Both the position numbers and the translations under genes were made by a program. From Clostridia bacterium (GTDB lineage: Bacteria; Bacillota; Clostridia; Christensenellales; UBA3700): a stretch of DNA of 37,169 bases. The stretch lies in NCBI GenBank assembly GCA_029061605.1, contig JAIDRT010000007.1, positions 1 through 37,169 of the forward strand, in the 5' to 3' direction. Shown piece after piece: positions 15,845-24,463 of this stretch. The notes below the pieces were generated by a model. That model was not told the origin of the DNA and ran no database searches. It saw nothing but the letters and a program-made list of their open reading frames with translations. Each line of letters begins with the position of its first letter. The stretch's first letter is position 1.

Positions 15845-16777
15845 TCAATATTCAAATTCGACTACCATCTCGTGATAGCGCACCACATCGGCTTTGAGCA
15901 CAAGTTGGGTGTTGACCTTATCCTTCTTGGTATAGTAGGATATGACTTCTTCGTTGTAAATCTCCAAAGAATTGATTCTATTCTTACCCTTGCTGTAAAG
16001 CACCGTGAGGCGATTGTTGTCCATACCGTAGACGTTGTCCCAATTATAAGAGATGTCTTCTCCGAAGTTAGACCAATAAGCCTTGCCGCTTTCGTCATTG
16101 AGCGCTCTGGTAACGACTGCTCCGTCCTTGTCAAAGACTTGTCTTGACTCTATTCTCATAAAGTGAGTGTAGATTCTGAAGTTGTCGCTTGCGCTGAGAC
16201 CGTTGTCTGTTATAGTCTCTCCATCAGTATTTGCCTTGATGAAATCAATTGGATTAAATCCGTCGGCAAGACTTCCGCTTGGAACGCCGTCTTTGACCTC
16301 GTAAGTCAACCTTTCAAGTACATTGAACTTCTTCTCATAATTCTTGACTTTGTCTTTGTTGTTGTAATAAGTCTTTCTGTCAGTGTCTTCAAAAGTCGTG
16401 GTCTTGACGGTATAATTGTCCGCATTAGTATAGTCTATCTCAAAATACATAAAGTGAACGTACTCGTCTGAACCGGACGGCCAACCTGCGTTGCTTTCGT
16501 CTCCGCGAGTAATGCAGTTGTTGACAAACGTACCGTCGTCTGCCGTCTTTCTGTAATAAGTGAAAGCGTACATAAAGTTTGCCTTCCAAGCCTTGCCGAA
16601 CAACTCGTCGGTAAGCGAATTGAGCGTGGTTACGCTCTTTGACACAGATTGAGCGGCTTTGTCATAATATTCATTTTCTTTTTCCTCCGCGCTCTTGCAG
16701 CCTGCAAATAAGCAACAAGTCATAGCGACAAGCAAGAGTATAGAGGTAATCAACAAAAATTTCTTTCTAGTCTTCAT
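15845..16777 (-). CDS. Lipoprotein of unknown function, coupled to a GPH symporter
   Basis: A 310-residue protein with a lipoprotein signal: basic MKTRKK, hydrophobic ITSILLLVAMTCCLF, lipobox FAGC with C27 as lipidation site. The mature part is soluble, Tyr/Asp/Asn-rich, with no domain I recognise; aromatic and acidic stretches such as YVHFMYFEIDYTNADNY suggest a beta-rich fold. Its ATG shares one base with the stop TAA of the upstream GPH symporter, so the two are translationally coupled. This suggests it acts on the cell surface with that transporter, for example as a substrate-binding or sensing partner, although GPH carriers normally need none. The MITE-like element abuts its stop codon. 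Function not assigned. Confidence 0.8.
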   Translation of the reverse strand: MKTRKKFLLITSILLLVAMTCCLFAGCKSAEEKENEYYDKAAQSVSKSVTTLNSLTDELFGKAWKANFMYAFTYYRKTADDGTFVNNCITRGDESNAGWPSGSDEYVHFMYFEIDYTNADNYTVKTTTFEDTDRKTYYNNKDKVKNYEKKFNVLERLTYEVKDGVPSGSLADGFNPIDFIKANTDGETITDNGLSASDNFRIYTHFMRIESRQVFDKDGAVVTRALNDESGKAYWSNFGEDISYNWDNVYGMDNNRLTVLYSKGKNRINSLEIYNEEVISYYTKKDKVNTQLVLKADVVRYHEMVVEFEY

Positions 16778-18417
16778 TATTTCTCCTCCTTATCTTGCGC
16801 CTGCGCAATTTCGGCAGCGTCGGTGGTAACTTCTTTTTTGATATTTGACATATCTTCTTGAAGTTGTTGCTTTCTCTCTTCTTCTGCAACTACGGAATAT
16901 ACGTCGGTTTCGCCCTTGACTTCTTCGTCAACGATACCTTCAAGTCGTTTTGCATCCTCAAGTCTCTTGACGGCAAGTCTGCCCTGTATCTCCGCCATCT
17001 TCTTACCGCTGAGTTTATAGAACAGTATCGGCACGATAGATATAAGGTTGAGTACGGCAGGTATTATCGTATAAATCGAAAACAAACCAAGTTTTGTAAA
17101 ATCCGACTGAATTGGCGTGTGGTCGTTGAGGAAAGGCAACGCTTGCGAGAAACCAAAGAACACGAGCAAATAACTCATTGTATAGTCCTTAAGTCCAGAA
17201 GATATCTTAGAACGCAAACTCATCAGCGAGAAGGTGATACCCTCGCATCTATCTCCAGTCTTGTCTTCCCAATAGTCAAGCGTATCTGTAGCCATAAGGT
17301 GCGGAATAACGTTGAGGATACCAACAGGTATCATTGCGACAAACATCAAAATTGCCACAAGCCACCACGCTTTGCCGCCAATAATATAGATAAAGAATAT
17401 CAACGCAAGCGCAACGGAGTGCCATATTGTCGCCAATATAAACAACTTCTTGCTGTCCATCAACTTCCTCAGTTTTGGCGCAAGCATCATACCTATCATT
17501 GACGCAACGGCACCCGGCAGCGAGAATATAATCTGTAACGAGCCGTTGGCGTATATGTATGACACAACATATATGATCATTGCCGATACGAAGTTGCGGA
17601 AGAACGTCAATAAGTTGGAACATATCAACAGCAAGAATTGCTTATTCTTGAAAAGATACTTAAATCCCTCAAGCACGTTGGGCGTACGCGAAGTAGGCTC
17701 CAATCTCTCTTTGACGAACTTTGCGCCAAGTACCATAAAGAGCGGTCCGAGTATGCCTATTATCAACGCCATAAGCATATATGAGTTGGGGTAATTGTCA
17801 TTTGTCAAAATGAGGAACAGCGTCAAAAGCACAAGCGCCGACTGCTCTCCTATACTTCCCAAAATACGGCTTATGGAAATTATCTTTGCTCTCTCATCGG
17901 TGTTTGGCGACGCAACCGCCGGCAAACCGTTGAGCGGAACGCCTACTGCGGTACCTAGCACTGAATAGAGCAAATATGTAATCCACATAAACGCTATCTT
18001 TCCGCTTGCGCCCATCGAAGCGTAAATGCTTGGCATAAACATTATAATTGTCAGTACGCCCCAAGGAACTGCTGCGCCGAAAAGATAAGGACGCATCTTG
18101 CCCCATTTAGTTCTCGTACGGTCGACTATGACGCCCATAATCGGGTCATTGAGACCGTCGAAAATCTTTGAAACCAAAAACATTGTACCTACAGCCGCCG
18201 GCGCAATGCCTACGCACACTGTGTAGAAAAAGAGCAAATATCCTTGCACAAGTCCTGTGACTGCGCTTGACGCAAATTGCGCCAAAGAAAAGAATATGTA
18301 GTCTCTCTTCTTGAGGTACTTCTTGTTGGCAAGTTCATCACTTGCATTTTGAGATACGGACTCTTCTTGAATAGGCAACACGTCAGCCGCCATCTCTTGT
18401 TGAATATTTTCTTCCAC
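16777..18417 (-). CDS. GPH-family (MFS) glycoside/uronide symporter
   Basis: A 546-residue transporter with about 12 helices after a 35-residue cytoplasmic N-terminus. The GPH signature is clear: KIFDGLNDPIMGVIVDRT, RTKWGKMRPYLFGAAVP, and SPNTDERAKIISISRILGSI. In the second half, HLMATDTLDYWEDKTGDRCEG is the conserved loop of the family. The start is GTG at 18417: GGGAGG lies 7 bases upstream, inside the 33 bases that an earlier in-frame ATG would translate. The last ~70 residues form a Glu/Lys-rich cytoplasmic tail without a IIA domain. It precedes the lipoprotein with a one-base overlap and follows the glycosidase-like gene after a promoter. Import of a uronide for the adjoining catabolic genes is the likely role, by context. 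Confidence 0.88.
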   Translation of the reverse strand: MEENIQQEMAADVLPIQEESVSQNASDELANKKYLKKRDYIFFSLAQFASSAVTGLVQGYLLFFYTVCVGIAPAAVGTMFLVSKIFDGLNDPIMGVIVDRTRTKWGKMRPYLFGAAVPWGVLTIIMFMPSIYASMGASGKIAFMWITYLLYSVLGTAVGVPLNGLPAVASPNTDERAKIISISRILGSIGEQSALVLLTLFLILTNDNYPNSYMLMALIIGILGPLFMVLGAKFVKERLEPTSRTPNVLEGFKYLFKNKQFLLLICSNLLTFFRNFVSAMIIYVVSYIYANGSLQIIFSLPGAVASMIGMMLAPKLRKLMDSKKLFILATIWHSVALALIFFIYIIGGKAWWLVAILMFVAMIPVGILNVIPHLMATDTLDYWEDKTGDRCEGITFSLMSLRSKISSGLKDYTMSYLLVFFGFSQALPFLNDHTPIQSDFTKLGLFSIYTIIPAVLNLISIVPILFYKLSGKKMAEIQGRLAVKRLEDAKRLEGIVDEEVKGETDVYSVVAEEERKQQLQEDMSNIKKEVTTDAAEIAQAQDKEEK

Positions 18418-18453
18418 TCCAATTCCTCCCTTTTTGAATATTATATACAAGAT

Positions 18454-18482
18454 ATAATAACTACGCTAATTTATTATATCAA
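18454..18482 (-). promoter_or_regulatory. Promoter of the symporter-lipoprotein pair
   Basis: Minus-strand TTGATA, 17 bases, TATTAT, with the -10 37 bases before the GTG start. Confidence 0.5.
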
Positions 18483-18526
18483 ATATAAATGCATATATCA
18501 ATACCTATATTTGTAAATTATCATAA

Positions 18527-18556
18527 CGGCGTCATTATAAACTCTGCAATACGCCG
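18527..18556 (-). terminator. Possible weak terminator after the glycosidase-like gene
   Basis: CGGCGT and ACGCCG can pair across an 18-base loop immediately after the stop codon. The minus strand then reads TTATGATAATTT, not a clean T-run, so termination may be partial and some transcripts could reach the symporter. Confidence 0.35.
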
Positions 18557-20488
18557 CTATTTTTGCAACTTCTTGGTAAAGAAATCGCCTTCCGGATATG
18601 CCAATACGAACGCACCCGTACTACTCCAAGCCTGCAACATCGAGCCGTCGGGATGAATGGGCGAGAAAAACTCTATTGGAGTATAGTTGCCCTTCTCCGC
18701 ATTGTATTCAAACCATCTGGTAAGCGGATAGATATAGTCCATACCTCTCATCAATTTTGCGTACGCATATACGCAAGACAAATACGGCCAGTCTCCGCCG
18801 TTGTGATAATAATAAGGCAAAGAAGACTTTTGGACAATGTCCTCAGTGTTCTTATAGAAAGGATATACCGAAAGCGTGCCAAAGTCTCCCGCTCCCTGCT
18901 CTTTGTTGTTTTTGCTCTCAAGCAAGTCTTGCATATTCTTGAGCATTCTGTCAATCCTTTCTTCGCTTGTCAAACCAAAGAGTACCATTACGACAGTGTC
19001 TATCGAGAGATTGTCCTCAACGAATTTATCACTGCAATAGTTGACAAACCAGCCCTTCTCTTCGTCCCAAAGCAAGTCGTTGATAGCCTTGACGACTTTG
19101 TCATATTCATCCGCGTAATCCTTAGACTTGACCTCGTCGCCATAGCAAACCTTGTATATCTCGCTCATTGCAAAGAGCGCTCTCGCATACAATGCCTCGT
19201 CATAAGTGACGTAAGTCGAACGGAATACGTTGTCGCACCAATCGCGGCGGTTGTATTCTCCGCCCTTGACCAAGAGTCCTGTAGAGTCAGTCTCTTTCAT
19301 CAATCTTTTGAGCACAAGATTTGCGCTGTCAATTACTTTGCCTGCCTTGACCTTTTCTTCAAGTATGGAAAAGTCCTTAGTATGTACGAGATAATCATAA
19401 AGCATAATAACGAAGAATGACGGCGAATCGTAGTGGTCGCCCCAATAATTCTTGAAATTGAATTTAACTGCCGACGGACATTCGCCCTTTTTGCTTATGC
19501 CATTTGCAAGCGTGATAATCTCGTTGCGCACGAGTTCAGGCTTGACAGGCAACACGCTGAGCACCGTCCAATAGGCGTCTCTGTAATAAGTTCTTGCGGG
19601 GAATTGATAGACTATGCCCGCCAAAAAACCTTTGAATTTGCCAAGTTCTTTATAGTTGGACAACGAAGCGTTGAGCAATGACTTGTAATACGCTTGCATA
19701 AAGTTGCCTTCCAATGGCTTGGGGCAATTGAGTCCGTCTGCATATGCGTCGCAATTCTTGAGCGCATTATCAAAATTCTTGAGCGCGCTCTTGACGTTGC
19801 AATTGGTAAAGTCACTTCTTGTGCCTGCGCTGACAACATATCTAAAAGTCTTGGTCTCGCCCGCTTTGACTTGTCCGCCGTAAGAGAACTGATTGTAAAA
19901 ACCTCTCTCGCTCTCAAGACCGAAAGCCTTGCCGTTCAAAGCAATATCCAAATAGAAATCGCCCATAACTTCGCCTTTAATATACGTCATTCCCTCCAAC
20001 TCTTCGACGCCTTTTTTGTTTTTCTTCATCAGACCGCCGATTATCTTGGAGATATTGCCTGCATTCAATCTGTTGGCAAGCAGTTGCTGGACGTAAGAGC
20101 CAAAGTCTATGCCAAAGTTGGTCACGTTCTTAAAGGTCAAATCTTGCTTGGCGGACACTTTGTTTTCCACATATATGCAGTTGTTTTCCGTATCAAGAAA
20201 TTGAGTTATTACGATGTCTGCGCCCTTTTCGCTAAAAGCCGTGATTTGCTTTTTGCCAAGCATTCTCACTTCTTTGTCGCACATATATTCAAGCGGTATG
20301 CCGTCAATGGTATACAGCGAATAAAACGCAGAAAATACCGAGTACTTGTTCATAACGGCATACTTGGATATACCGCCTCTGCCGTCGAATTGCGCGGTTA
20401 TACGGTTGTTCGCCACGTCGTAGCATACTTTTTTATGAAACTGTTCATTGACGACTATCTCGCCAATATCTGAATAATTCAATGCCAT
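18557..20488 (-). CDS. Six-hairpin (alpha/alpha)6 glycosidase-like protein
   Basis: A 643-residue cytoplasmic protein without signal peptide. The N-terminal 220 residues look beta-rich (a super-sandwich domain), and the rest is helical with the Trp/Tyr/Asp-rich turns of (alpha/alpha)6 glycosidases: FPARTYYRDAYWTVLSVLP, NYWGDHYDSPSFFVIMLYDY, GGEYNRRDWCDNVF, NGGDWPYLSCVYAYAKL and AWSSTGAFVLAYPEGDF. Acidic residues in RTYYRDAYW and YNRRDWCDN are candidates for catalysis. I cannot assign a CAZy family. It is the last gene of the oxidoreductase cluster (32 bases after the preceding stop) and lies directly before the symporter, so it probably acts on an imported glycoside. It could be a hydrolase or a phosphorylase-like enzyme of the same fold. 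Confidence 0.7.
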   Translation of the reverse strand: MALNYSDIGEIVVNEQFHKKVCYDVANNRITAQFDGRGGISKYAVMNKYSVFSAFYSLYTIDGIPLEYMCDKEVRMLGKKQITAFSEKGADIVITQFLDTENNCIYVENKVSAKQDLTFKNVTNFGIDFGSYVQQLLANRLNAGNISKIIGGLMKKNKKGVEELEGMTYIKGEVMGDFYLDIALNGKAFGLESERGFYNQFSYGGQVKAGETKTFRYVVSAGTRSDFTNCNVKSALKNFDNALKNCDAYADGLNCPKPLEGNFMQAYYKSLLNASLSNYKELGKFKGFLAGIVYQFPARTYYRDAYWTVLSVLPVKPELVRNEIITLANGISKKGECPSAVKFNFKNYWGDHYDSPSFFVIMLYDYLVHTKDFSILEEKVKAGKVIDSANLVLKRLMKETDSTGLLVKGGEYNRRDWCDNVFRSTYVTYDEALYARALFAMSEIYKVCYGDEVKSKDYADEYDKVVKAINDLLWDEEKGWFVNYCSDKFVEDNLSIDTVVMVLFGLTSEERIDRMLKNMQDLLESKNNKEQGAGDFGTLSVYPFYKNTEDIVQKSSLPYYYHNGGDWPYLSCVYAYAKLMRGMDYIYPLTRWFEYNAEKGNYTPIEFFSPIHPDGSMLQAWSSTGAFVLAYPEGDFFTKKLQK

Positions 20489-20520
20489 AATTCTTTCCCT
20501 ATATCTTTAATAATGAAATT

Positions 20521-21702
20521 TTACTTTACTCCGTTTGTTTTCTCTTCTTCGATTCTCTTTTGCAACTCTTCGTAATAGGTATCTTCAAAGCCTTCTTCCT
20601 GCGGACTTACGGTCCTGCCAAGCCAAGCCGAAAGATGAATTGCGTTGGAGAATGTCAAGCCGTTGAGACCTTCTTCATAATTACCTATGAGTTTGCTCTC
20701 TTTGCCAAGCATCACATTGGAGAAATTGCGAATTACGTTGATATGCTGTCCCTTGTCTACGAGAAGTCCTTTCAAAACTTCGTGAGGCATAAACTTGACT
20801 GTCTTTTTCTTGCTCTTGGGCTTGCCCATAAATACCGTATTTGTCTTGGAAAATTCAGGCTCCAAAGTCTCAAGTTTTGTAAATTCGAGTTTCATATTGA
20901 AATCGTTGCTGCCGGAAATCACCATCTTGCCGCCGTCGCCCGAAATCTCAAGTCTGTTGGTGCCGGGAGCCTCGTGGGTGGAAGTGATGAATACGCCTGT
21001 TGCGCCGTTCTCAAAAGTGCAAGTAGCCGTGACGTCATTCTCTACGTTGATTTGTCTGCCGACAGTTCTTGCGATTGCGTTGACGCTAGTTATCTTACTA
21101 CCTGCAAGCCAAGTAAACAAGTCGAGTTGGTGCGGATCTTGATTGATGAGCACTCCGCCGCCTTCGCCAGCCCAAGTGCCTCTCCAGCCGCCTTGAGAAT
21201 AATATGCCTGCGGTCTGTACCAATTTGTGATTATCCATACAATCCTCTTGAGATTGCCAAGTTCGCCTGCGTCAATCATAGCCTTTGCGGCCTTGTATAT
21301 CTTGCTTGTCCTTTGGTTGTACAAAAGTCCAAATTTGAGATTTGGCTTGTTTTCTTTAGCATACTCTGCAACTTCTCTGACAGCCTTGGTGTATACGCCT
21401 GCCGGCTTGTCGCTGAGCACGTTGATATCCTTGTCCAGAGCCGCCTTTGCGATCACAGGGTGAGCGTAATGCGGAGTGTCAATAATTACGACATCAACAA
21501 GTTTGCTATCCAAAAGCGCTTCGTAGTTGTCAAATACCTTGACTTTGTCGCCAAACTTGCTTATCGCCCAAGCGCGTCTGTCCTCTGCAATATCGCATAC
21601 CGCAGTCAACACGCCGTTCTTGTCCATACCTGCAAAGAGTTGTCCTGCATATCTGCTGCCTTGCTTGCCTATACCTATAATACCGTATCTAATCTTGCCC
21701 AT
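20521..21702 (-). CDS. Gfo/Idh/MocA-family oxidoreductase (paralogue A, DKP variant)
   Basis: A 393-residue NAD(P)-dependent dehydrogenase. The Rossmann start is YGIIGIGKQGSRYA (6-19). The usual EKP motif is DKP here (98-100, VLSDKPAGVY), keeping the catalytic Lys but replacing Glu by Asp. The substrate domain has NWYRPQAYYSQGGWRGTWAG, EGGGVLINQDPHQLDLF with the conserved His and Asp, and STHEAPGTNRLEISGD. GGAGG about 7 bases before the ATG at 21702 fixes the start; an upstream in-frame ATG at 21759 would overlap the preceding gene by 55 bases. Two bases separate it from the isomerase gene. It is clearly paralogous to the gene at 22681. The family oxidises sugar or inositol hydroxyls, often C3 of glycosides; substrate unknown. 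Confidence 0.88.
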   Translation of the reverse strand: MGKIRYGIIGIGKQGSRYAGQLFAGMDKNGVLTAVCDIAEDRRAWAISKFGDKVKVFDNYEALLDSKLVDVVIIDTPHYAHPVIAKAALDKDINVLSDKPAGVYTKAVREVAEYAKENKPNLKFGLLYNQRTSKIYKAAKAMIDAGELGNLKRIVWIITNWYRPQAYYSQGGWRGTWAGEGGGVLINQDPHQLDLFTWLAGSKITSVNAIARTVGRQINVENDVTATCTFENGATGVFITSTHEAPGTNRLEISGDGGKMVISGSNDFNMKLEFTKLETLEPEFSKTNTVFMGKPKSKKKTVKFMPHEVLKGLLVDKGQHINVIRNFSNVMLGKESKLIGNYEEGLNGLTFSNAIHLSAWLGRTVSPQEEGFEDTYYEELQKRIEEEKTNGVK

Positions 21703-21704
21703 AA

Positions 21705-22649
21705 TTAAGCCTCCTTTTCTGCCTTTTCTATCAATTCTTTTAGTCCGTAATACTGCCAATCCATCATCTGTCGTCTTGATACCTTTTGGGTATGTCCCAT
21801 ACCCTTAGCCTTGTCAATGTCGTGGAATATCTTGCGCCATTTGTTGATATGTTCAAAGGTTATACCAAAGAACAGCCAACCTATTCTGTGGAAGAGCGCC
21901 TTGTTGTCTGCGTACTTGCCAGTGTGCGGCTCAAGCGTCATAAAACCGTCATATCCTCTTGCCACAAGATCTTTTATCATATTCTCATAATCGCCTATGC
22001 CCATACCAACAGGGACTTCAACTTTCTCCTTAGAGCAGTCTTTGATATGATAATATACCGTGATGTCCTTAAGTTGTTGATACGCGCTAGGCACGTCTAC
22101 TCCGCACTGAACGTAATTGGATGCGTCAAAGCAAAGTTGGAATTGCGGGTCGTTAATCTCATTGTAAAGTCTCAAGACTCTCTCTGGAGTATCCGCCCAA
22201 ATTCTCTTCTCGTTTTCGTGAAGGAGTACTACTCCGCTGCCCTTGACGATATCAAGAAAACCTCTTATCTTTTTGACTACCGCCGGAAAATCCTTTTCGT
22301 AATCTCCGCTCAATCCTCTGAAAGAAAACATACGGATATACTTGCAATCCATCAACTGACATATCTTGACGAGTTCTTCAAGTTTTTTGCACTGCGACGC
22401 ATATTTTTCTTCGTCATAAAGCCCCATCTTGCCTATAGGCGAGCCTATAGACGAAAACTTTACGCCATACTCGTCGAGCATAGGTTTGACGTCTCTTTGG
22501 AATTCTTCAAGAGTGTAATCGGCAATGTTCTTGCCATTGATTTTTCTTGGACAGAGATAACTCTCTCCATAGTCCTTAATGGTGTCTAATTGCGTCTTCA
22601 AATCTCCGCTTACTTCGTCATAAAAGCCTGAAATTTTGATATTTGACAT
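21705..22649 (-). CDS. Sugar phosphate isomerase/epimerase-type TIM barrel (AP endonuclease 2 fold)
   Basis: A 314-residue cytoplasmic TIM barrel of the xylose-isomerase-like group (IolE/IolI, AP-endonuclease-2 fold). Metal-binding residues are visible at the expected strand ends: E145 in LLHENEKR, D175 in LCFDASNY, H201 in YYHIKDC and E240 in MTLEPH. Members isomerise, epimerise or dehydrate keto-sugars and inosose. In C-glycoside deglycosylases a related protein eliminates the aglycone from a 3-keto-sugar made by a Gfo/Idh/MocA partner. Here it lies between two such oxidoreductases with gaps of 2 and 31 bases, which makes a shared pathway likely. The C-terminal 60 residues (from WLFFGITFEHINKWRK) are longer than the minimal barrel and are basic. 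Confidence 0.85.
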   Translation of the reverse strand: MSNIKISGFYDEVSGDLKTQLDTIKDYGESYLCPRKINGKNIADYTLEEFQRDVKPMLDEYGVKFSSIGSPIGKMGLYDEEKYASQCKKLEELVKICQLMDCKYIRMFSFRGLSGDYEKDFPAVVKKIRGFLDIVKGSGVVLLHENEKRIWADTPERVLRLYNEINDPQFQLCFDASNYVQCGVDVPSAYQQLKDITVYYHIKDCSKEKVEVPVGMGIGDYENMIKDLVARGYDGFMTLEPHTGKYADNKALFHRIGWLFFGITFEHINKWRKIFHDIDKAKGMGHTQKVSRRQMMDWQYYGLKELIEKAEKEA

Positions 22650-22680
22650 AATACTCTCCTCCGCTTAATATATTTCGTGA

Positions 22681-23820
22681 TTATTTATCTGTCTTTTCTT
22701 CTTTGATTTTTTGATTGAGCAATTCTGCGTATACGTCCGCATCCAACGGCAAGTCCACTTCTTTGCCAAGCCAAGACGATTGATTGATTGCATTGATAAG
22801 TTCAAGACATTTTGAGCCCTCTTCCAATTTTGCAATCAAGACGTCTTTGCTTTTGCTCTCAAGAGCCTGAACAAAGTTGGTTATTATTCTTGCCTGCTGT
22901 CCGTATATTCCGTCGTATATCATTCTGCCAAGACCGTAACTCAACTTATGCTTTTTGCTCTTCTTGTCTGCCTTATTTCCATAATCTCTTGTCGAGAGTT
23001 GATTGATTTGGCTCTCGCTCTTTTGATTGAGATAATAATTCATTTTGAATTTTTCTACAACGATCTTGCCCTTGTCTCCGGCAATCTCCAGCCTATTCGT
23101 CCCCGGCACTTCGTGAGTGGACGCAGTAAATACGCAGTCGAACGAATCGTATCTCAATACTGCCGTCACGTCGTTTTCTGTAGTGATATTCCTATTCTTT
23201 GTTGAGCAATACGCCAACACGCTTTTTGGCATACCCACAAGCCATTGCAATACGTCTAATTGATGTACGCACTGATTGATTAGAGTTCCACCGCCCTCGC
23301 CTGACCAACTTGCGCGCCAACCGCCCATATCGTAATAAAACTGAGTGCGATACCAATCGGTGACTATGAAATTGACTCTTTGAACTTTGCCGATTGCTCC
23401 GCTGTCAATCAACTGCTTTGCCTTGCGATACATTCTATTGGTGCGCTGATTGAACATCATTGCGCCAATCACGTTGGGGTTTTGCTCAAGCGTATCTATC
23501 AATTGTTTGGCTTCTTTGACAGTGACGCTGATAGGCTTTTCGACAAGCGTATTGACGCCTTTGCTTATGCAAGACTTTGCCAATTGCACGTGGCTGTAGT
23601 GCGGAGTGGCTATGATAACGCCGTCCAGTTCCTCTTTTGCAAGCATATCCTGCAAATCAGAATAAGCCGCGACTTTGTATTTCTCCCCAAAGTCTTTGAG
23701 TTTTTGGCTGTCGACGTCGCACACCGCAACAAGTCTTGCGCCCTTGATAGCGCCCTTTGCAATATTGCGCGCGTGCCTCGATCCCATTCTGCCTATTCCC
23801 ACAACAGCAAGTCTTTTCAT
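22681..23820 (-). CDS. Gfo/Idh/MocA-family oxidoreductase (paralogue B)
   Basis: A 379-residue NAD(P)-dependent dehydrogenase. Rossmann motif VVGIGRMGSRHARN (6-19), acidic D35 after the second strand (VAVCDVD), suggesting NAD preference, and the catalytic EKP at 94-96. The C-terminal domain carries TDWYRTQFYYDMGGWRASWSG, EGGGTLINQCVHQLDVLQ and STHEVPGTNRLEIAGD, nearly the same motifs as the gene at 20521, so the two are paralogues, probably from duplication. An insert rich in Lys/Ser/Asn lies near residues 245-290. It is 31 bases upstream of the isomerase and 18 bases after the GDPD-like gene. It probably oxidises a glycosyl or inositol hydroxyl; substrate unknown. Confidence 0.9.
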   Translation of the reverse strand: MKRLAVVGIGRMGSRHARNIAKGAIKGARLVAVCDVDSQKLKDFGEKYKVAAYSDLQDMLAKEELDGVIIATPHYSHVQLAKSCISKGVNTLVEKPISVTVKEAKQLIDTLEQNPNVIGAMMFNQRTNRMYRKAKQLIDSGAIGKVQRVNFIVTDWYRTQFYYDMGGWRASWSGEGGGTLINQCVHQLDVLQWLVGMPKSVLAYCSTKNRNITTENDVTAVLRYDSFDCVFTASTHEVPGTNRLEIAGDKGKIVVEKFKMNYYLNQKSESQINQLSTRDYGNKADKKSKKHKLSYGLGRMIYDGIYGQQARIITNFVQALESKSKDVLIAKLEEGSKCLELINAINQSSWLGKEVDLPLDADVYAELLNQKIKEEKTDK

Positions 23821-23838
23821 ATTCTCCCCTTTAAATTC

Positions 23839-24462
23839 TCAGCCTTCTATGTATTTGCGTACCTTGACAGGCTGATTGGTAGTGATATTGCCGTCTATTA
23901 TTTTACCATACTTCTTGAGCGCATTTCCACCGTCTATGCGAAAAACACTCAATTTTAGGTCATATTTTTTACATTCTTCCACAAAATCCAAGTCAATTTT
24001 TCGGTAATTTACATTCAAACCCGCATAGTGAGGATTGTTATAACTGTTGATTTTCTCTTTGATTGCCTTGACGTTTTCTTTGCGATACTCTATGCCAACG
24101 GAGTTAAACCATACCTGACCGCAATCAATGTAATCGCTGTCTTTGATATTTACGTTGCCTGTAAAAATCAACTGATCTTGCACTCCCACCTCTTTTGCAA
24201 GCGCAATTACGTCGCGAATTATACCGCCCATTTTGAGATCGCAATTTATCAACATCCCATTTTGCTTAACTACCTCAAAAGCGTATCTCAACGTCAACTT
24301 TCTCTTTGGAAAAAACGATGGCCAGTGCGACAGATACAGCAAATTCCCGCTCTTGTAAATATCGACTTCAAGCGCGTCTGCTTGATATTTATCGCTATTT
24401 TTAAAATACGCCTTGGTATTTCTCCCCGTACTATGAGCGCCTCCGTGCGCTGTAATGATCAT
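23839..24462 (-). CDS. Small GDPD-like phosphodiesterase-fold protein
   Basis: A 207-residue cytoplasmic protein with the glycerophosphodiester phosphodiesterase pattern: H6 in TAHGGAHS, E32 and D34 in LEVDIYKSGN, H46 in YLSHWPS, then NCDLKMGG, LIFTGNV and GLNVNYRKIDLDFVEECKKYDLKLSVFRIDGG. The first motif has HGG instead of the common HRG, and the protein is shorter than typical GDPD (about 240-260) because the small insertion domain is absent. It starts one base after the PHP gene ends and is followed 18 bases later by the oxidoreductase gene. GDPD-like proteins hydrolyse phosphodiesters with a divalent metal. In this locus it might process a phosphodiester-linked or inositol-containing glycoside; that is inference. 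Confidence 0.75.
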   Translation of the reverse strand: MIITAHGGAHSTGRNTKAYFKNSDKYQADALEVDIYKSGNLLYLSHWPSFFPKRKLTLRYAFEVVKQNGMLINCDLKMGGIIRDVIALAKEVGVQDQLIFTGNVNIKDSDYIDCGQVWFNSVGIEYRKENVKAIKEKINSYNNPHYAGLNVNYRKIDLDFVEECKKYDLKLSVFRIDGGNALKKYGKIIDGNITTNQPVKVRKYIEG

Positions 24463-24463
24463 T

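Noticed and set aside
20560..21708. Long open frame of 382 codons on the + strand
   Set aside because: It mirrors the Gfo/Idh/MocA gene on the minus strand, which has full family motifs and a good ribosome binding site; the + strand product has no recognisable motif.
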